A stretch of DNA of 64,000 nt from assembly GCF_015864575.1 (NCBI RefSeq), contig NZ_JADYWW010000002.1, positions 620,001 through 684,000 of the forward strand, in the 5' to 3' direction. This DNA is from Salinibacterium sp. SWN248 (lineage in GTDB: Bacteria > Actinomycetota > Actinomycetes > Actinomycetales > Microbacteriaceae). Made by a program: the position numbers and the translations under genes. Below the pieces are notes generated by a model. It did not search any database. It saw only the letters and a program-made list of their open reading frames with translations, and was not told the DNA's origin. Shown in pieces: positions 51,855-59,901 of this stretch; position 1 is the first letter of the stretch, and the number at the start of each line of letters is the position of its first letter.

Positions 51855-51960
51855 GCAGAAGTTGTTTGCTGTGGCAGCTACTGCGGAATGTGATTGCAGG
51901 ACACTCTTGGTGCAAAGGGAGAGGGTCGGTTTCATGCCTCTGAAACCGGCCCTCGAACTA
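51855..51960 (+). ncRNA. Candidate small RNA ending in a 14-bp hairpin
   Basis: No open frame of note follows the promoter. About 70 bases on, GAGGGTCGGTTTCA (51921-51934) pairs with TGAAACCGGCCCTC (51941-51954) over 14 base pairs with one G-T wobble and a six-base loop. A transcript of about 100 nt is therefore possible. The hairpin could instead terminate the convergent gene ending at 51975, or the gene ending at 51680. No known sRNA family recognised. Confidence 0.35.
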
Positions 51961-51974
51961 TTTAACGGGTGATG

Positions 51975-52313
51975 TTAGAAAGCCCAGAGCCACACGGTCG
52001 CGACAAGTGAAACCATCACGGCGAAGTCGACAATCGCCCACGGCAGCAACGTTCTTTTCCCCTTGGCTCGAATAATCCAGATCGCCAACCCCGCCAGCGC
52101 CACCAACAGCCCTAGCCACCATGCTGCGCTAGCGACGTGCAACGACTCAACGTTCCAGGCCACCGGAACCACCGCGGGCACCCCAATCGCCATGGTGGCC
52201 GCAGTGCCCGCCAGAGCGCTCAGCACCACAAATCCACATCCGGCGAAGACGAACAGCAGAATGCCAAGCACCTCATGTCGTTCATTCAGCGGGCTTGGCG
52301 TGCGAATGGTCAT
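51975..52313 (-). CDS. Tandem membrane-protein family member 5, C-terminal half only (112 aa)
   Basis: Corresponds only to the second half of members 1-4: EVLGILLFVFAGCGFVVLSALAGTAA near 14, AAWWLGLLVALAGLAIWIIRAKGKR near 63 and WAIVDFAVMVSLVATVW near 91. It may be a truncated duplicate or a natural half-size member. TAATAC lies seven bases before the ATG at 52313, so it could be expressed from its own leaderless transcript. Three helices predicted. Confidence 0.6.
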   Translation of the reverse strand: MTIRTPSPLNERHEVLGILLFVFAGCGFVVLSALAGTAATMAIGVPAVVPVAWNVESLHVASAAWWLGLLVALAGLAIWIIRAKGKRTLLPWAIVDFAVMVSLVATVWLWAF

Positions 52314-52411
52314 TCCTTGAGTATTACCCAGAACGCATAGCGCTACCAGCACGCGCCGCACGCGATCCCCCTCGCTTCGGCCTACGCTGGCACGACCGCC
52401 GAATCGAACGG

Positions 52412-52873
52412 ATGACCGTGACCACTGCCCCGCTGCATCCGGATGTCGCCCACGCCATCCACAGCCTCGGTGACGCACTGCCCGAGCACGATCAACTCGT
52501 GGTCGAGCCCGACAACGCCGAATACGGCGCCGTCACCACGCTTCCTGCTGCAACCCGGTTTCGGGTCGCAAAACTCACCCCCACCAAGCCCGGCTTCTTC
52601 GTCACGGTCTGGCGGCGAGACACTGACGGCACTACGCAACCATTCCCCAGCGACGATGGCACGCAGCACCTCGTTGTCGTCACCCGCGACAGAAACGGCT
52701 TCGGCGCCTTCGTCTTTCCGCTCAGCGTACTGATCGCCCGCGGTATCGTCTCGGTCGACGGCCACGGCGGCAGGCGCGGATTTCGCGTGTACCCGCCCTC
52801 GGCAGATACCCGCAATCGCCAAGCACAGAGCACCCAGCGCTGGCAGTGCGAGCACTTTCACCCGCTCAACTAA
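52412..52873 (+). CDS. MepB family protein
   Basis: 153 aa. Matches MepB-type proteins: VVEPDNAEYGAVTTLPAATRFRVAKLTPTKPGFFVTVWRR near 32-70, then LVVVTRDRNGFGAFVFPLSVLIARGIVS near 88 and GRRGFRVYPPSADTRN near 120. MepB sits in the S. aureus mepRAB operon; its function is undefined. ATG at 52412. Adjacent to the fifth membrane-protein copy but divergent. Confidence 0.8.
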   Translation: MTVTTAPLHPDVAHAIHSLGDALPEHDQLVVEPDNAEYGAVTTLPAATRFRVAKLTPTKPGFFVTVWRRDTDGTTQPFPSDDGTQHLVVVTRDRNGFGAFVFPLSVLIARGIVSVDGHGGRRGFRVYPPSADTRNRQAQSTQRWQCEHFHPLN

Positions 52874-52941
52874 CTCCGAAAATTCCGGATGCGACGACCG
52901 CGCCGATTGCAGTGAACCAGCCCCGCTAGCCGCCCCGCGAT

Positions 52942-53838
52942 CTACTCCGCGTCGCTCTCGCGAGTGCGTGCAGAGCCGTCTTCGATCTTGAGCTGCTGAA
53001 TGGGGAAGGGAATCTCAATCTGCGCGTCGCCGAGCGCCTTCTTGATCGCCTCAAGCACCTGATCCTGTGCCTCGAGAGCCTCCCGGCGATTCGGCGGGTT
53101 GATCCAGAACCGCACCTCAAGGTTCACGCTGAAGTCACCGAGCGACGTCACCAAAACGGTCGGGGCAGGGTCGTCGATGATGCCGGGCAAGGCGGCGATG
53201 GCGTCGACGATCGCGGTACGAGCATCCGCAATGCTGTCGTCATAGCCGATGCCGACCGCCACACTCAGCCGCCGCTTGGCGAAGGCCGTGTTGACGACAA
53301 CGCGCTCGGTATAGAGCTGACTATTCGGGATCACAACCACCCGATTGTCGTAGGTGCGCACGCGCGTGGCTCGCACCTGAATGTCAATAACTTCACCCTC
53401 GTGATCGCTCGACACAATCTGATCGCCGATACGGAACGGGCGCGTGAACAGGATCAGGATGCCCGACAGTAGATTCTGAAAAATGTCACGGAACGCGAAC
53501 CCAATCACCACACCGCTCACCCCAAGGGTGCCGAAGAGCGACGCCGGCGTGATCGTCGGAAAAATGATCGTCAACGCCACCAGCAGCCCGAACGCGAGAA
53601 TCGACCATGCGACCAACCGGCTCAGCACGACCTGCAAGCCGCGCGGCTGCCCTGCTCGCCGCGCCGCCGAGCGCACGAGCTTCGCTACCAACCACGAAAT
53701 TGCCCAGAAGAGCACAAAGGCCAGCACGCCGAGAATGACGTTGGGCAACGCCAAGAAAAGGCTGGTGAAAATGCCCTGCACCCGGTCGAGCACATCGCCG
53801 AAGTCGGCCGTTTCGAGCTGAACTGTGAAAGCAGTCAT
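52942..53838 (-). CDS. Small-conductance mechanosensitive channel (MscS family)
   Basis: 298 aa. Helices at about 26-55, 69-90 and 96-120; the pore helix TLGVSGVVIGFAFRDIFQNLLSGILILFTRPFRIGDQI near 98-135 is the MscS core, followed by the beta domain VIDIQVRATRVRTYDNRVVVIPNSQLYTERVVV and alpha/beta domain LEVRFWINPPNRREAL. Releases solutes under hypo-osmotic stress. GGGGTGA precedes the ATG at 53838. Confidence 0.92.
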   Translation of the reverse strand: MTAFTVQLETADFGDVLDRVQGIFTSLFLALPNVILGVLAFVLFWAISWLVAKLVRSAARRAGQPRGLQVVLSRLVAWSILAFGLLVALTIIFPTITPASLFGTLGVSGVVIGFAFRDIFQNLLSGILILFTRPFRIGDQIVSSDHEGEVIDIQVRATRVRTYDNRVVVIPNSQLYTERVVVNTAFAKRRLSVAVGIGYDDSIADARTAIVDAIAALPGIIDDPAPTVLVTSLGDFSVNLEVRFWINPPNRREALEAQDQVLEAIKKALGDAQIEIPFPIQQLKIEDGSARTRESDAE

Positions 53839-53926
53839 AGCCGGTCACCCCTCTCGCGCATCACCACCATCGGCAACGCAACCTGTGAGGCGCGATTCTA
53901 CGCCAGCTCTTTTCACGTACGAAACG

Positions 53927-53938
53927 TAGAGTTGAGCC
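53927..53938 (+). promoter_or_regulatory. -10 element TAGAGT for leaderless photolyase gene
   Basis: TAGAGT at 53927-53932, six bases, then GTG at 53939. Confidence 0.5.
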
Positions 53939-55378
53939 GTGAGCGGAAACCAGAATCAGCCCTCCGTCGTGTGGTTGCGAAACGACCTACGACTAGCCGA
54001 CAACCCAGCCCTGACGGCGGCCGCGAGTGAAGGCCGACCACTCGTGGTTGTGTACATTCACGACGAAACTGGCGACGGCATCCGCCCGCTGGGTGCGGCA
54101 AGCAAGTGGTGGCTGCATCACAGCCTCACTGCTCTGGATGCCGCCCTGCAGAATCTGGGCGGCCAACTGACCCTTCGTCATGGCCCTGCCGCGCAGGTGA
54201 TGCCGGCGCTCGTGGACGAGCTCGGCGCCGCCTCGGTGCACTGGAACCGTCGCTACACGGCGGCCCGCGATATCGACGCCGGCCTCAAAACGAGTCTGCG
54301 CGAGCAGGGGCTCGCGGTCGAAAGCCATCAGGGCAATCTGTTGAACGAGCCGTGGCATATCCGCAATGGGCAGGGCGAGCCGTACAAGGTTTTCACCCCG
54401 TATTGGCGTGCGGCACAAGATCGTCCGGTGCGGGATGCGCTGCCGGCGCCGACCGCAGCCGAGCTGAGCTGGCCTGCCGACTCCCCCGCGAGCGACGACC
54501 TCGCCGAGTGGTCGCTGCTGCCGACGCGCCCCGACTGGGCCGACGGTTTGCGCGAGACGTGGACTCCCGGTGAGGCGGGCGCGCTCGATCGCCTCGAAAG
54601 CTTCGTGGCCGACCGGCTTGCCGACTACCACCGCCGTGACGAGCCCTCCGTGGATGCCACGAGTGGCCTCAGCCCGCACCTGCGGTTTGGTGAGATCAGT
54701 TCAGCGCAGATCTGGCACCGGTTGCGCGGCTCAGGCTCAGGCTCGGGCTCGGCCGGCATCCCCACCGCGGCCCGCAAGAACGTCGCCAAGTTCCTGAGCG
54801 AGATCGGCTGGCGCGAATTCTCCACCGCTTTGCTCTTCGACAACCCGCGCCTCGCCACCGACAGCTATCGCCCGGCCTACAACGCGTTCCCCTGGGGATA
54901 CACGGTCGACGAACTCGGCGCCGTCGACGAACCTGCGGGAGTCAGCGAAGTCGAGGCGTGGCGTCGCGGCCGCACCGGCATCCCCCTCGTCGACGCCGGG
55001 ATGCGCGAACTTTGGCACACCGGCACGATGCACAACCGCGTGCGCATGGTCGTCGCAAGCTTCCTCATCAAGAACCTGCTCATCGACTGGCGAGCCGGCG
55101 AACAGTGGTTCTGGGACACCCTCGTCGACGCCGACGAGGCCAGCAACCCCGCCAACTGGCAATGGGTCGCGGGATCCGGGGCGGATGCTGCCCCCTACTT
55201 CCGTGTGTTCAACCCGGTGTTGCAGCAGAAAAAGTTCGACCCCACGGGCGCCTATGTCTCGTACTGGATTCCCGAACTCGGCACCGATGCGTATCCCGAA
55301 CCGATCGTGGATCTCGCCGAAACCCGCCGCGAAGCCCTCGAGGCGTACACGGCCGTAAAGGCCGCGGCGGCAGAATAG
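53939..55378 (+). CDS. phr: Deoxyribodipyrimidine photolyase (class I)
   Basis: Light-dependent repair of pyrimidine dimers. 479 aa: N-terminal Rossmann domain VVWLRNDLRLADNPALTAAA near 9-28 and, in the FAD domain, LSPHLRFGEISSAQIWHRL near 244, FLSEIGWREFSTALLFDNP near 286, GRTGIPLVDAGMRELWHTGTMHNRVRMVVASFLIKNLLIDW near 345-385, and DADEASNPANWQWVAGSGADAAPYFRVFNP near 400. All FAD- and lesion-binding landmarks are present. Confidence 0.93.
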   Translation: MSGNQNQPSVVWLRNDLRLADNPALTAAASEGRPLVVVYIHDETGDGIRPLGAASKWWLHHSLTALDAALQNLGGQLTLRHGPAAQVMPALVDELGAASVHWNRRYTAARDIDAGLKTSLREQGLAVESHQGNLLNEPWHIRNGQGEPYKVFTPYWRAAQDRPVRDALPAPTAAELSWPADSPASDDLAEWSLLPTRPDWADGLRETWTPGEAGALDRLESFVADRLADYHRRDEPSVDATSGLSPHLRFGEISSAQIWHRLRGSGSGSGSAGIPTAARKNVAKFLSEIGWREFSTALLFDNPRLATDSYRPAYNAFPWGYTVDELGAVDEPAGVSEVEAWRRGRTGIPLVDAGMRELWHTGTMHNRVRMVVASFLIKNLLIDWRAGEQWFWDTLVDADEASNPANWQWVAGSGADAAPYFRVFNPVLQQKKFDPTGAYVSYWIPELGTDAYPEPIVDLAETRREALEAYTAVKAAAAE

Positions 55379-55633
55379 CCCACTGGATGCACCACCCGGC
55401 ACTTCGCCAGAGTTCGCTCAGTTGACTGCCAGCTTGCGCTAACAGCCCCGGAAACATGCGGATCTGAGGGCGAGAGTCGCCCGCATCCGCGTGCCCGATT
55501 GCTCCAATTTCGCACTTCGCGAAATGACCCCCAAACCGGTCACAGCCTCGCTCCGGAGTACTCATTGCGGCTCGGGAAAGCCTCGAGACGCAGGGCCTCC
55601 ACGGAGACCACAAACGTAAGAAGGAGTTCAGTA

Positions 55634-56176
55634 ATGAGCGCATTTACGAAGAAGACCACGATCGGCGCCACCGCTACCGCAGTAGCCCTGATCGCTGTTG
55701 GAGCCGCTGCTCCCGCCATGGCAGCAACCGGCGACAGCTACACCTCGACGAAGTCATACTCTTACTCATCCCCCAAGCAGATCGACATCCCCGTCGTCGT
55801 AGCGCCCCAAGTTGGCGACGTTGACCTCCTCGGTGGCGACGTACTCGGCGGAGGCATCCTCAACGGTGACCTCCTCAACGGAAACGCTGTTGCGTCCGGC
55901 AACGAGGTCAACGCACCCGTAGCTTCGGGCAACGACACCGCCGTCGGCAACGTGAGCGACTCCGCGAACGTGTCTGATGTAGCCAACGACGCCAACGTCT
56001 CTGGCGTCGTCGACAACGCGACTCAGGTGACCGACGTTGTGGACAACGCAACTGACGTAGTCACCGACGTGACCGACATCGTAGACGTTGACGACATCCT
56101 CAACGACGTTGTCGACGCAGACGACATCATCGGTGACATCACCGGTGACCTCGGCTTGAACGGCATCTTCAACTAA
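55634..56176 (+). CDS. Secreted Asp/Asn/Val-rich low-complexity protein (180 aa)
   Basis: Not recognised. A clean Sec signal peptide (TTIGATATAVALIAVGAAAPAMA, cleavage after AMA near 31) is followed by TGDSYTSTKSYSYSSPKQIDIPV, a Gly/Leu/Asp repeat region (GGDVLGGGILNGDLLNGN) and a long run of VSDxANVSD and VDNATxVTDV-like repeats, ending DIIGDITGDLGLNGIFN. Strongly acidic with no Cys. AAGAAGGAG lies eight bases before the ATG. A strong terminator follows. A surface or matrix role is possible. Confidence 0.75.
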   Translation: MSAFTKKTTIGATATAVALIAVGAAAPAMAATGDSYTSTKSYSYSSPKQIDIPVVVAPQVGDVDLLGGDVLGGGILNGDLLNGNAVASGNEVNAPVASGNDTAVGNVSDSANVSDVANDANVSGVVDNATQVTDVVDNATDVVTDVTDIVDVDDILNDVVDADDIIGDITGDLGLNGIFN

Positions 56177-56187
56177 CTTTCTTCACC

Positions 56188-56232
56188 CGCTTGCCCTCGC
56201 CTGATGTTCTCCGGGCGGGGGCAAGCGTCTTT
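56188..56232 (+). terminator. Intrinsic terminator after the secreted-protein gene
   Basis: CGCTTGCCC (56188-56196) pairs with GGGCAAGCG (56219-56227), then TCTTT. The inner loop also has CGCC/GGCG pairing potential. Confidence 0.75.
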
Positions 56233-56252
56233 GACTACGTCTGGCCGTACTT
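56233..56252. promoter_or_regulatory. MntR box upstream of mntR
   Basis: GACTACGTCTGGCCGTACTT matches the perfect palindrome upstream of the metal transporter (59675-59694) at 16 of 20 positions. It overlaps the expected -35 region of the mntR promoter (-10 TAGACT at 56266-56271), so it would give negative autoregulation. Confidence 0.6.
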
Positions 56253-56277
56253 CAATCTTCGGCTTTAGACTGGGCGC

Positions 56278-57024
56278 ATGTCGGTTACAGAGCTCTCGGT
56301 CAGCACCCAGAACTATTTGAAGGCTGTGTGGAGTCTTTCCGAATGGTCAGATGCCCCCGTCACAGCAACGGTGATCGCCGAGCGCACCGGCTACACGCTG
56401 TCGAGCGTCTCGGATGCCGTGCGTCGCCTCACCGATCAAGGCTTTCTGGATCATGCCCGCTACGGGTCCATTGCACTCACCGACGTGGGTCGCGCGCACG
56501 CCGTGGCGATGGTTCGCCGCCACCGCCTCATCGAATCGTTTCTCGTCAGCGTGCTCGGCTACACCTGGGATCAAGTGCACGACGAAGCCGAAAACCTTGA
56601 GCACGCCGTCTCTGACTTCATGGTCGAACGCATCGATGAGTTTCTCGAACACCCCACCCGTGACCCGCACGGCGATCCCATCCCCAGCGCCGACGGCGTG
56701 ATTACGATCCCGGATGCCGTGCAGCTCACCCGCGTCGCCCCCGGCAGCACCGTCGTCGTCGAACGCATCTCCGACGACGACCCCGAGCTACTCAAGTTCT
56801 TCGAAGAGCGCGGCATCGGATTCGAAGCGACCCTCAACGTGAACGCCGGGGCACCGTATTCGGATGCGCTCGAGGTGGTTGTGCTGAGCGGCGTCGACGG
56901 CGAAACCAGTGGGGCGAGCGGCGAAGCGAGCAACGACGGCGGGCGCCAATCCGCTGTGCCGATTAGCCTCGGCCGGAGCGCGACCGACGCACTCTACGTA
57001 TCGGGCGGCACCCTCGCCGAATGA
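56278..57024 (+). CDS. mntR: Manganese-dependent DtxR-family repressor MntR
   Basis: 248 aa. HTH at 8-58 (TQNYLKAVWSLSEWSDAPV, LSSVSDAVRRLTDQGFLDH), dimerisation/metal domain with VRRHRLIESFLV (H82) and DEAENLEHAVSD (E105, E108, H109), and a C-terminal SH3-like FeoA domain (about 145-210). The Glu at 105, where DtxR/IdeR have Cys, is the MntR signature, and the N-terminus closely resembles mycobacterial MntR. Leaderless: TAGACT-N6-ATG. The last 30 residues are Gly/Ser-rich. Confidence 0.9.
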   Translation: MSVTELSVSTQNYLKAVWSLSEWSDAPVTATVIAERTGYTLSSVSDAVRRLTDQGFLDHARYGSIALTDVGRAHAVAMVRRHRLIESFLVSVLGYTWDQVHDEAENLEHAVSDFMVERIDEFLEHPTRDPHGDPIPSADGVITIPDAVQLTRVAPGSTVVVERISDDDPELLKFFEERGIGFEATLNVNAGAPYSDALEVVVLSGVDGETSGASGEASNDGGRQSAVPISLGRSATDALYVSGGTLAE

Positions 57025-57071
57025 CCTGAGGCGCACCGCGCGGGTTCGGTGTGCAGGCGGTGTCTTTGCGC

Positions 57072-57944
57072 TTACTGGGCGGCGAGCATCCGCTGCCGCT
57101 TCATCGCACCGAGTCGCTTGCCGATCACGCCCTGCGTGGGGCTGAACAGGTAGACGAGCGCAAAGATGCAGCCTTCGACGAGCACGATCATGCCGCCGGA
57201 TGCCGTGTCTAAGTAGTAGCTGAGGTAGAGCCCGGTGACGGCCGCGAGCGCCGACATCACCGGGGCGATCACGAGCATGCGCGAGAAGCGATCGGTGAGC
57301 AGGTACGCGGTGGCGCCGGGGATGATGAGCAGTGCCACGACGAGAACGACGCCGACGGCCTGAAGCGCGACGACCGCGGTAAGGGCGAGGAGCCCGAGAA
57401 GCGCAGCGCCGAGAACCTTGGGGTTGAGGCCGATCGCGTGGGCGTGGGTGGCGTCGAAGGCGTAAAGGGTGAAGTCGCGGCGCTTCACGAGCAGGATCGT
57501 GAGCGTGATCGCGCCGAGGATGAGAACTTGAGCGAGGTCGGCCCAGGAGACTCCGAGGAGGTTGCCGAAGATGATGTGGTTCAGGTCGGTCTGCGAGGGC
57601 GTCACGGAGATGAGCACGATTCCCAGGGCGAACAGGGTGGTGAAGACGATGCCGATGGCGGCGTCCTCTTTGATGCGGCTCGTGTTTCTCACGATGCCAA
57701 TAAGGGCGACGGCAAGGAAGCCGAAGATGACCGCACCGAGAGCAAAGGGGGCGCCGACGACGTAGGCGAGCACGACACCGGGGAGCACGGCGTGCGAGAC
57801 AGCGTCGCCCATGAGCGACCAGCCGATGAGGACCAGCCAGCACGAGAGCACCGCGCACACGATTGCCGCGGTCACACTCGTGGCGAGCGCCCGCACCATG
57901 AAGTCGTAGCTCAGCGGTTCGAGGAGGAAGTCGAGAGGGTTCAC
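57072..57944 (-). CDS. Metal ABC transporter permease (Mn/Zn type)
   Basis: 290 aa, about eight helices of the ABC-3 (ZnuB/MntB) family: VSCWLVLIGWSLMGDAVSHAVLPGVVLAYVVG near 38-68, FALGIVLISVTPSQTDLNHIIFGNLLGV near 110, GVVLVVALLIIPGATAYLLTDRFSRML near 198 and LYLSYYLDTASGGMIVLVEGCIFALVYL near 240. The GTG at 57944 overlaps the ATPase stop by four bases. Third gene of the transporter operon. Confidence 0.9.
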   Translation of the reverse strand: MNPLDFLLEPLSYDFMVRALATSVTAAIVCAVLSCWLVLIGWSLMGDAVSHAVLPGVVLAYVVGAPFALGAVIFGFLAVALIGIVRNTSRIKEDAAIGIVFTTLFALGIVLISVTPSQTDLNHIIFGNLLGVSWADLAQVLILGAITLTILLVKRRDFTLYAFDATHAHAIGLNPKVLGAALLGLLALTAVVALQAVGVVLVVALLIIPGATAYLLTDRFSRMLVIAPVMSALAAVTGLYLSYYLDTASGGMIVLVEGCIFALVYLFSPTQGVIGKRLGAMKRQRMLAAQ

Positions 57945-58681
57945 GCGGCGTCTCCCGCCGTGACATCGAGGCCGAAGGCGCGCGCAAGGTTTTCGGGCTT
58001 CAGCACCTCAGCCGGAGTGGATTGCAGCAGCACCGTGCGCATCAGCAAGATTGCCTCGTCGGCGAGTTTCGGCAGCGCATTGAGGTCGTGGGTCGAGACG
58101 AGCACCGTGGCTCCCTCGGCGGCGAGCTCGCGCAAGAGTGTCGTGATCGTTCCCTCGGAGCGCTTGTCGACGCCGGCAAAGGGCTCGTCGAGAAGCAGGA
58201 TCGTCGCGCCCTGAGCGATTCCGCGGGCCACAAACGCGCGCTTCTTCTGGCCGCCCGAGAGTTGGCCAATTTGGCGGTCGGCGAGATCAGTCAGCTCAAC
58301 GCGCTCGAGAGCCTCGGCGACGGCGGCCTTGTCGGCGGCCTTGGGGCGACGCGAGAAACCCATGTGGCCATAGCGGCCCATCATCACCACATCGCGCACC
58401 GAGAGCGGGAACGCCCAGTCCACGTCTTCGCTCTGCGGAACGTAGCCGACGGCTCCGGCCTTGCGAGCGAGTGCAGGCTGCCGACCGGCCAACGTGACTG
58501 TTCCGTGGTCGGGGCGCAGCATCCCGGTAATCGTCTTGAAGAGCGTGGACTTGCCCGAGCCGTTCATTCCGATAAGGCCATAAATGCGGCCGGGCGCGAG
58601 GCTGAGGCTCACGTTGTCGAGCGCGAGCACGTCGCCGTAGTGAACGGTGACGTTACGCACGTCGATGGCGGGCACACTCAT
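57941..58681 (-). CDS. Metal ABC transporter ATPase
   Basis: 246 aa. Walker A GLIGMNGSGKSTLFKTITG near 36-54, Q-loop YVPQSEDVDWAFPLSVRDVVMMGRYG near 81, signature LSGGQKKRAFVARGIA near 140, Walker B ILLLDEPFAGVD near 160 and switch His near 193. Overlaps the binding-protein gene upstream (ATGA) and the permease downstream. Confidence 0.92.
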   Translation of the reverse strand: MSVPAIDVRNVTVHYGDVLALDNVSLSLAPGRIYGLIGMNGSGKSTLFKTITGMLRPDHGTVTLAGRQPALARKAGAVGYVPQSEDVDWAFPLSVRDVVMMGRYGHMGFSRRPKAADKAAVAEALERVELTDLADRQIGQLSGGQKKRAFVARGIAQGATILLLDEPFAGVDKRSEGTITTLLRELAAEGATVLVSTHDLNALPKLADEAILLMRTVLLQSTPAEVLKPENLARAFGLDVTAGDAA

Positions 58682-59640
58682 TCCGTGGCCCCGGTCAATC
58701 CAGCGATGATGGTTTCGGCGTCGTGGCGCAGCAACTCGAGGTAGGTCGGCACCGGGCCACCTTCCTCCGACAGCGAGTCGACGTAGAGGGTTCCGCCGAA
58801 GGTCGTGTCAGTGGCCTCGACCACTTGCTGCATCGCGCGATCGGAGACTGTGGATTCGCAGAACACGGCGGGCACGTCGTTGTCCCGCACGAACTCGATC
58901 ACCGACGCAATCTGGCGCGGCGTCGACTGCTGCTCAGCGTTGACCGCCCACAGGTACTGCTCGCTCAGTCCAGCGTCGCGCGCCAGGTAAGAGAACGCTC
59001 CTTCGCACGAGACGAGAGCGCGCTGTGACGCCGGCAACTCGGCGAGTTCGGCCGTGAGCTCGTCGTTCACAAGCTGCAACTCCGCCTTGTACGCCTCAGC
59101 ATTGGCGGCATAGTCGGCAGCGTTTTCGGGGTCTAGTTCAGCGAACGCAGCCTCCATATTGTCGACGTAAATCTGTGCGTTGAGGGGGCTCATCCACGCG
59201 TGCGGATTGGGCAGCCCTTCATAGGCATCCTCCGCAATGTTGATGGTGTCGACGCCGTCAGAAACAACCACGTGCGGCACGTCGAGACCGTCAACGAACT
59301 GCGCGAACCAGGCTTCAAGGTTGAGCCCGTTGTCGAGAATCAGGTCGACTTCGGCCGCCTTGGCAATGTCGCCGGGCGTGGGCTCGTAGCCGTGGATCTC
59401 GGCCCCCACCTTGGTGATGGATTCCACCCGCAGGTTGTCGCCGGCCACATTCTCGGCGATATCGGCGAGCACCGTAAAGGTCGTGAGCACGACAGGGCGG
59501 TCGTCGTTCGGGTCAGTCGTGGCGCCCGCATCCGACACCGCAGTGCAGCCAGCGAGACCGAGCAGAAGGGCGGATGCTGCAGCCGCGATCATCGTCGTGC
59601 GTGCGGTGTGCGTGCGACCTGTTGCTGCTCTCATTCCCAT
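58678..59640 (-). CDS. Metal ABC transporter substrate-binding lipoprotein, probably Mn
   Basis: 320 aa of the ZnuA/PsaA cluster A-I group. Lipobox ALLLGLAGC (Cys near 32). Metal ligands: EIHGYEPTPGD (His near 84), NPHAWMSP (His near 147), CEGAFSYLA (Glu near 213) and YVDSLSEEGG (Asp near 292). The His/His/Glu/Asp set, and no His-rich loop, favour manganese over zinc. Possible disulfide between the Cys in SCEGA and in VFCEST. First gene of the operon, behind the MntR box. Confidence 0.88.
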   Translation of the reverse strand: MGMRAATGRTHTARTTMIAAAASALLLGLAGCTAVSDAGATTDPNDDRPVVLTTFTVLADIAENVAGDNLRVESITKVGAEIHGYEPTPGDIAKAAEVDLILDNGLNLEAWFAQFVDGLDVPHVVVSDGVDTINIAEDAYEGLPNPHAWMSPLNAQIYVDNMEAAFAELDPENAADYAANAEAYKAELQLVNDELTAELAELPASQRALVSCEGAFSYLARDAGLSEQYLWAVNAEQQSTPRQIASVIEFVRDNDVPAVFCESTVSDRAMQQVVEATDTTFGGTLYVDSLSEEGGPVPTYLELLRHDAETIIAGLTGATE

Positions 59641-59674
59641 GTTCTGATCCTATGTTGGGAGAGCCTCTTTAAGA

Positions 59675-59694
59675 AACTACGTCTAGACGTAGTT
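59675..59694. promoter_or_regulatory. Perfect 20-bp palindrome, MntR operator
   Basis: AACTACGTCTAGACGTAGTT reads identically on both strands and lies 35 bases upstream of the binding-protein ATG (59640). A 16/20 variant sits in front of mntR (56233-56252), the only local DtxR-family gene. That pairing links the regulator to the transporter. Confidence 0.75.
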
Positions 59695-59847
59695 CCATGA
59701 AAATGCGGCCAACCAGCAATAATTGCGAATCTTTTATGGAACGACGAGAGCCCGCTGGAACTCAACTGTGGAGTTGGAGAAAAACGAACGACACCCAACG
59801 CGACTCGCGCCAGGTGTCGCTTCGTCTTTTCGCTGAACCACGCGAAA

Positions 59848-59901
59848 ACGACTCGGCTGTGGCTACCGGTAAGTACGACTCGCCTGTGGCTACTGGTAAA
59901 A
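59848..59901. repeat. 27-bp tandem duplication
   Basis: ACGACTCGGCTGTGGCTACC at 59848 recurs at 59875 with period 27; the two units differ at three or so positions. The second unit covers the last codons and stop of the lipoprotein gene at 59890, so the duplication copied a C-terminal coding fragment into the downstream flank. Confidence 0.6.
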
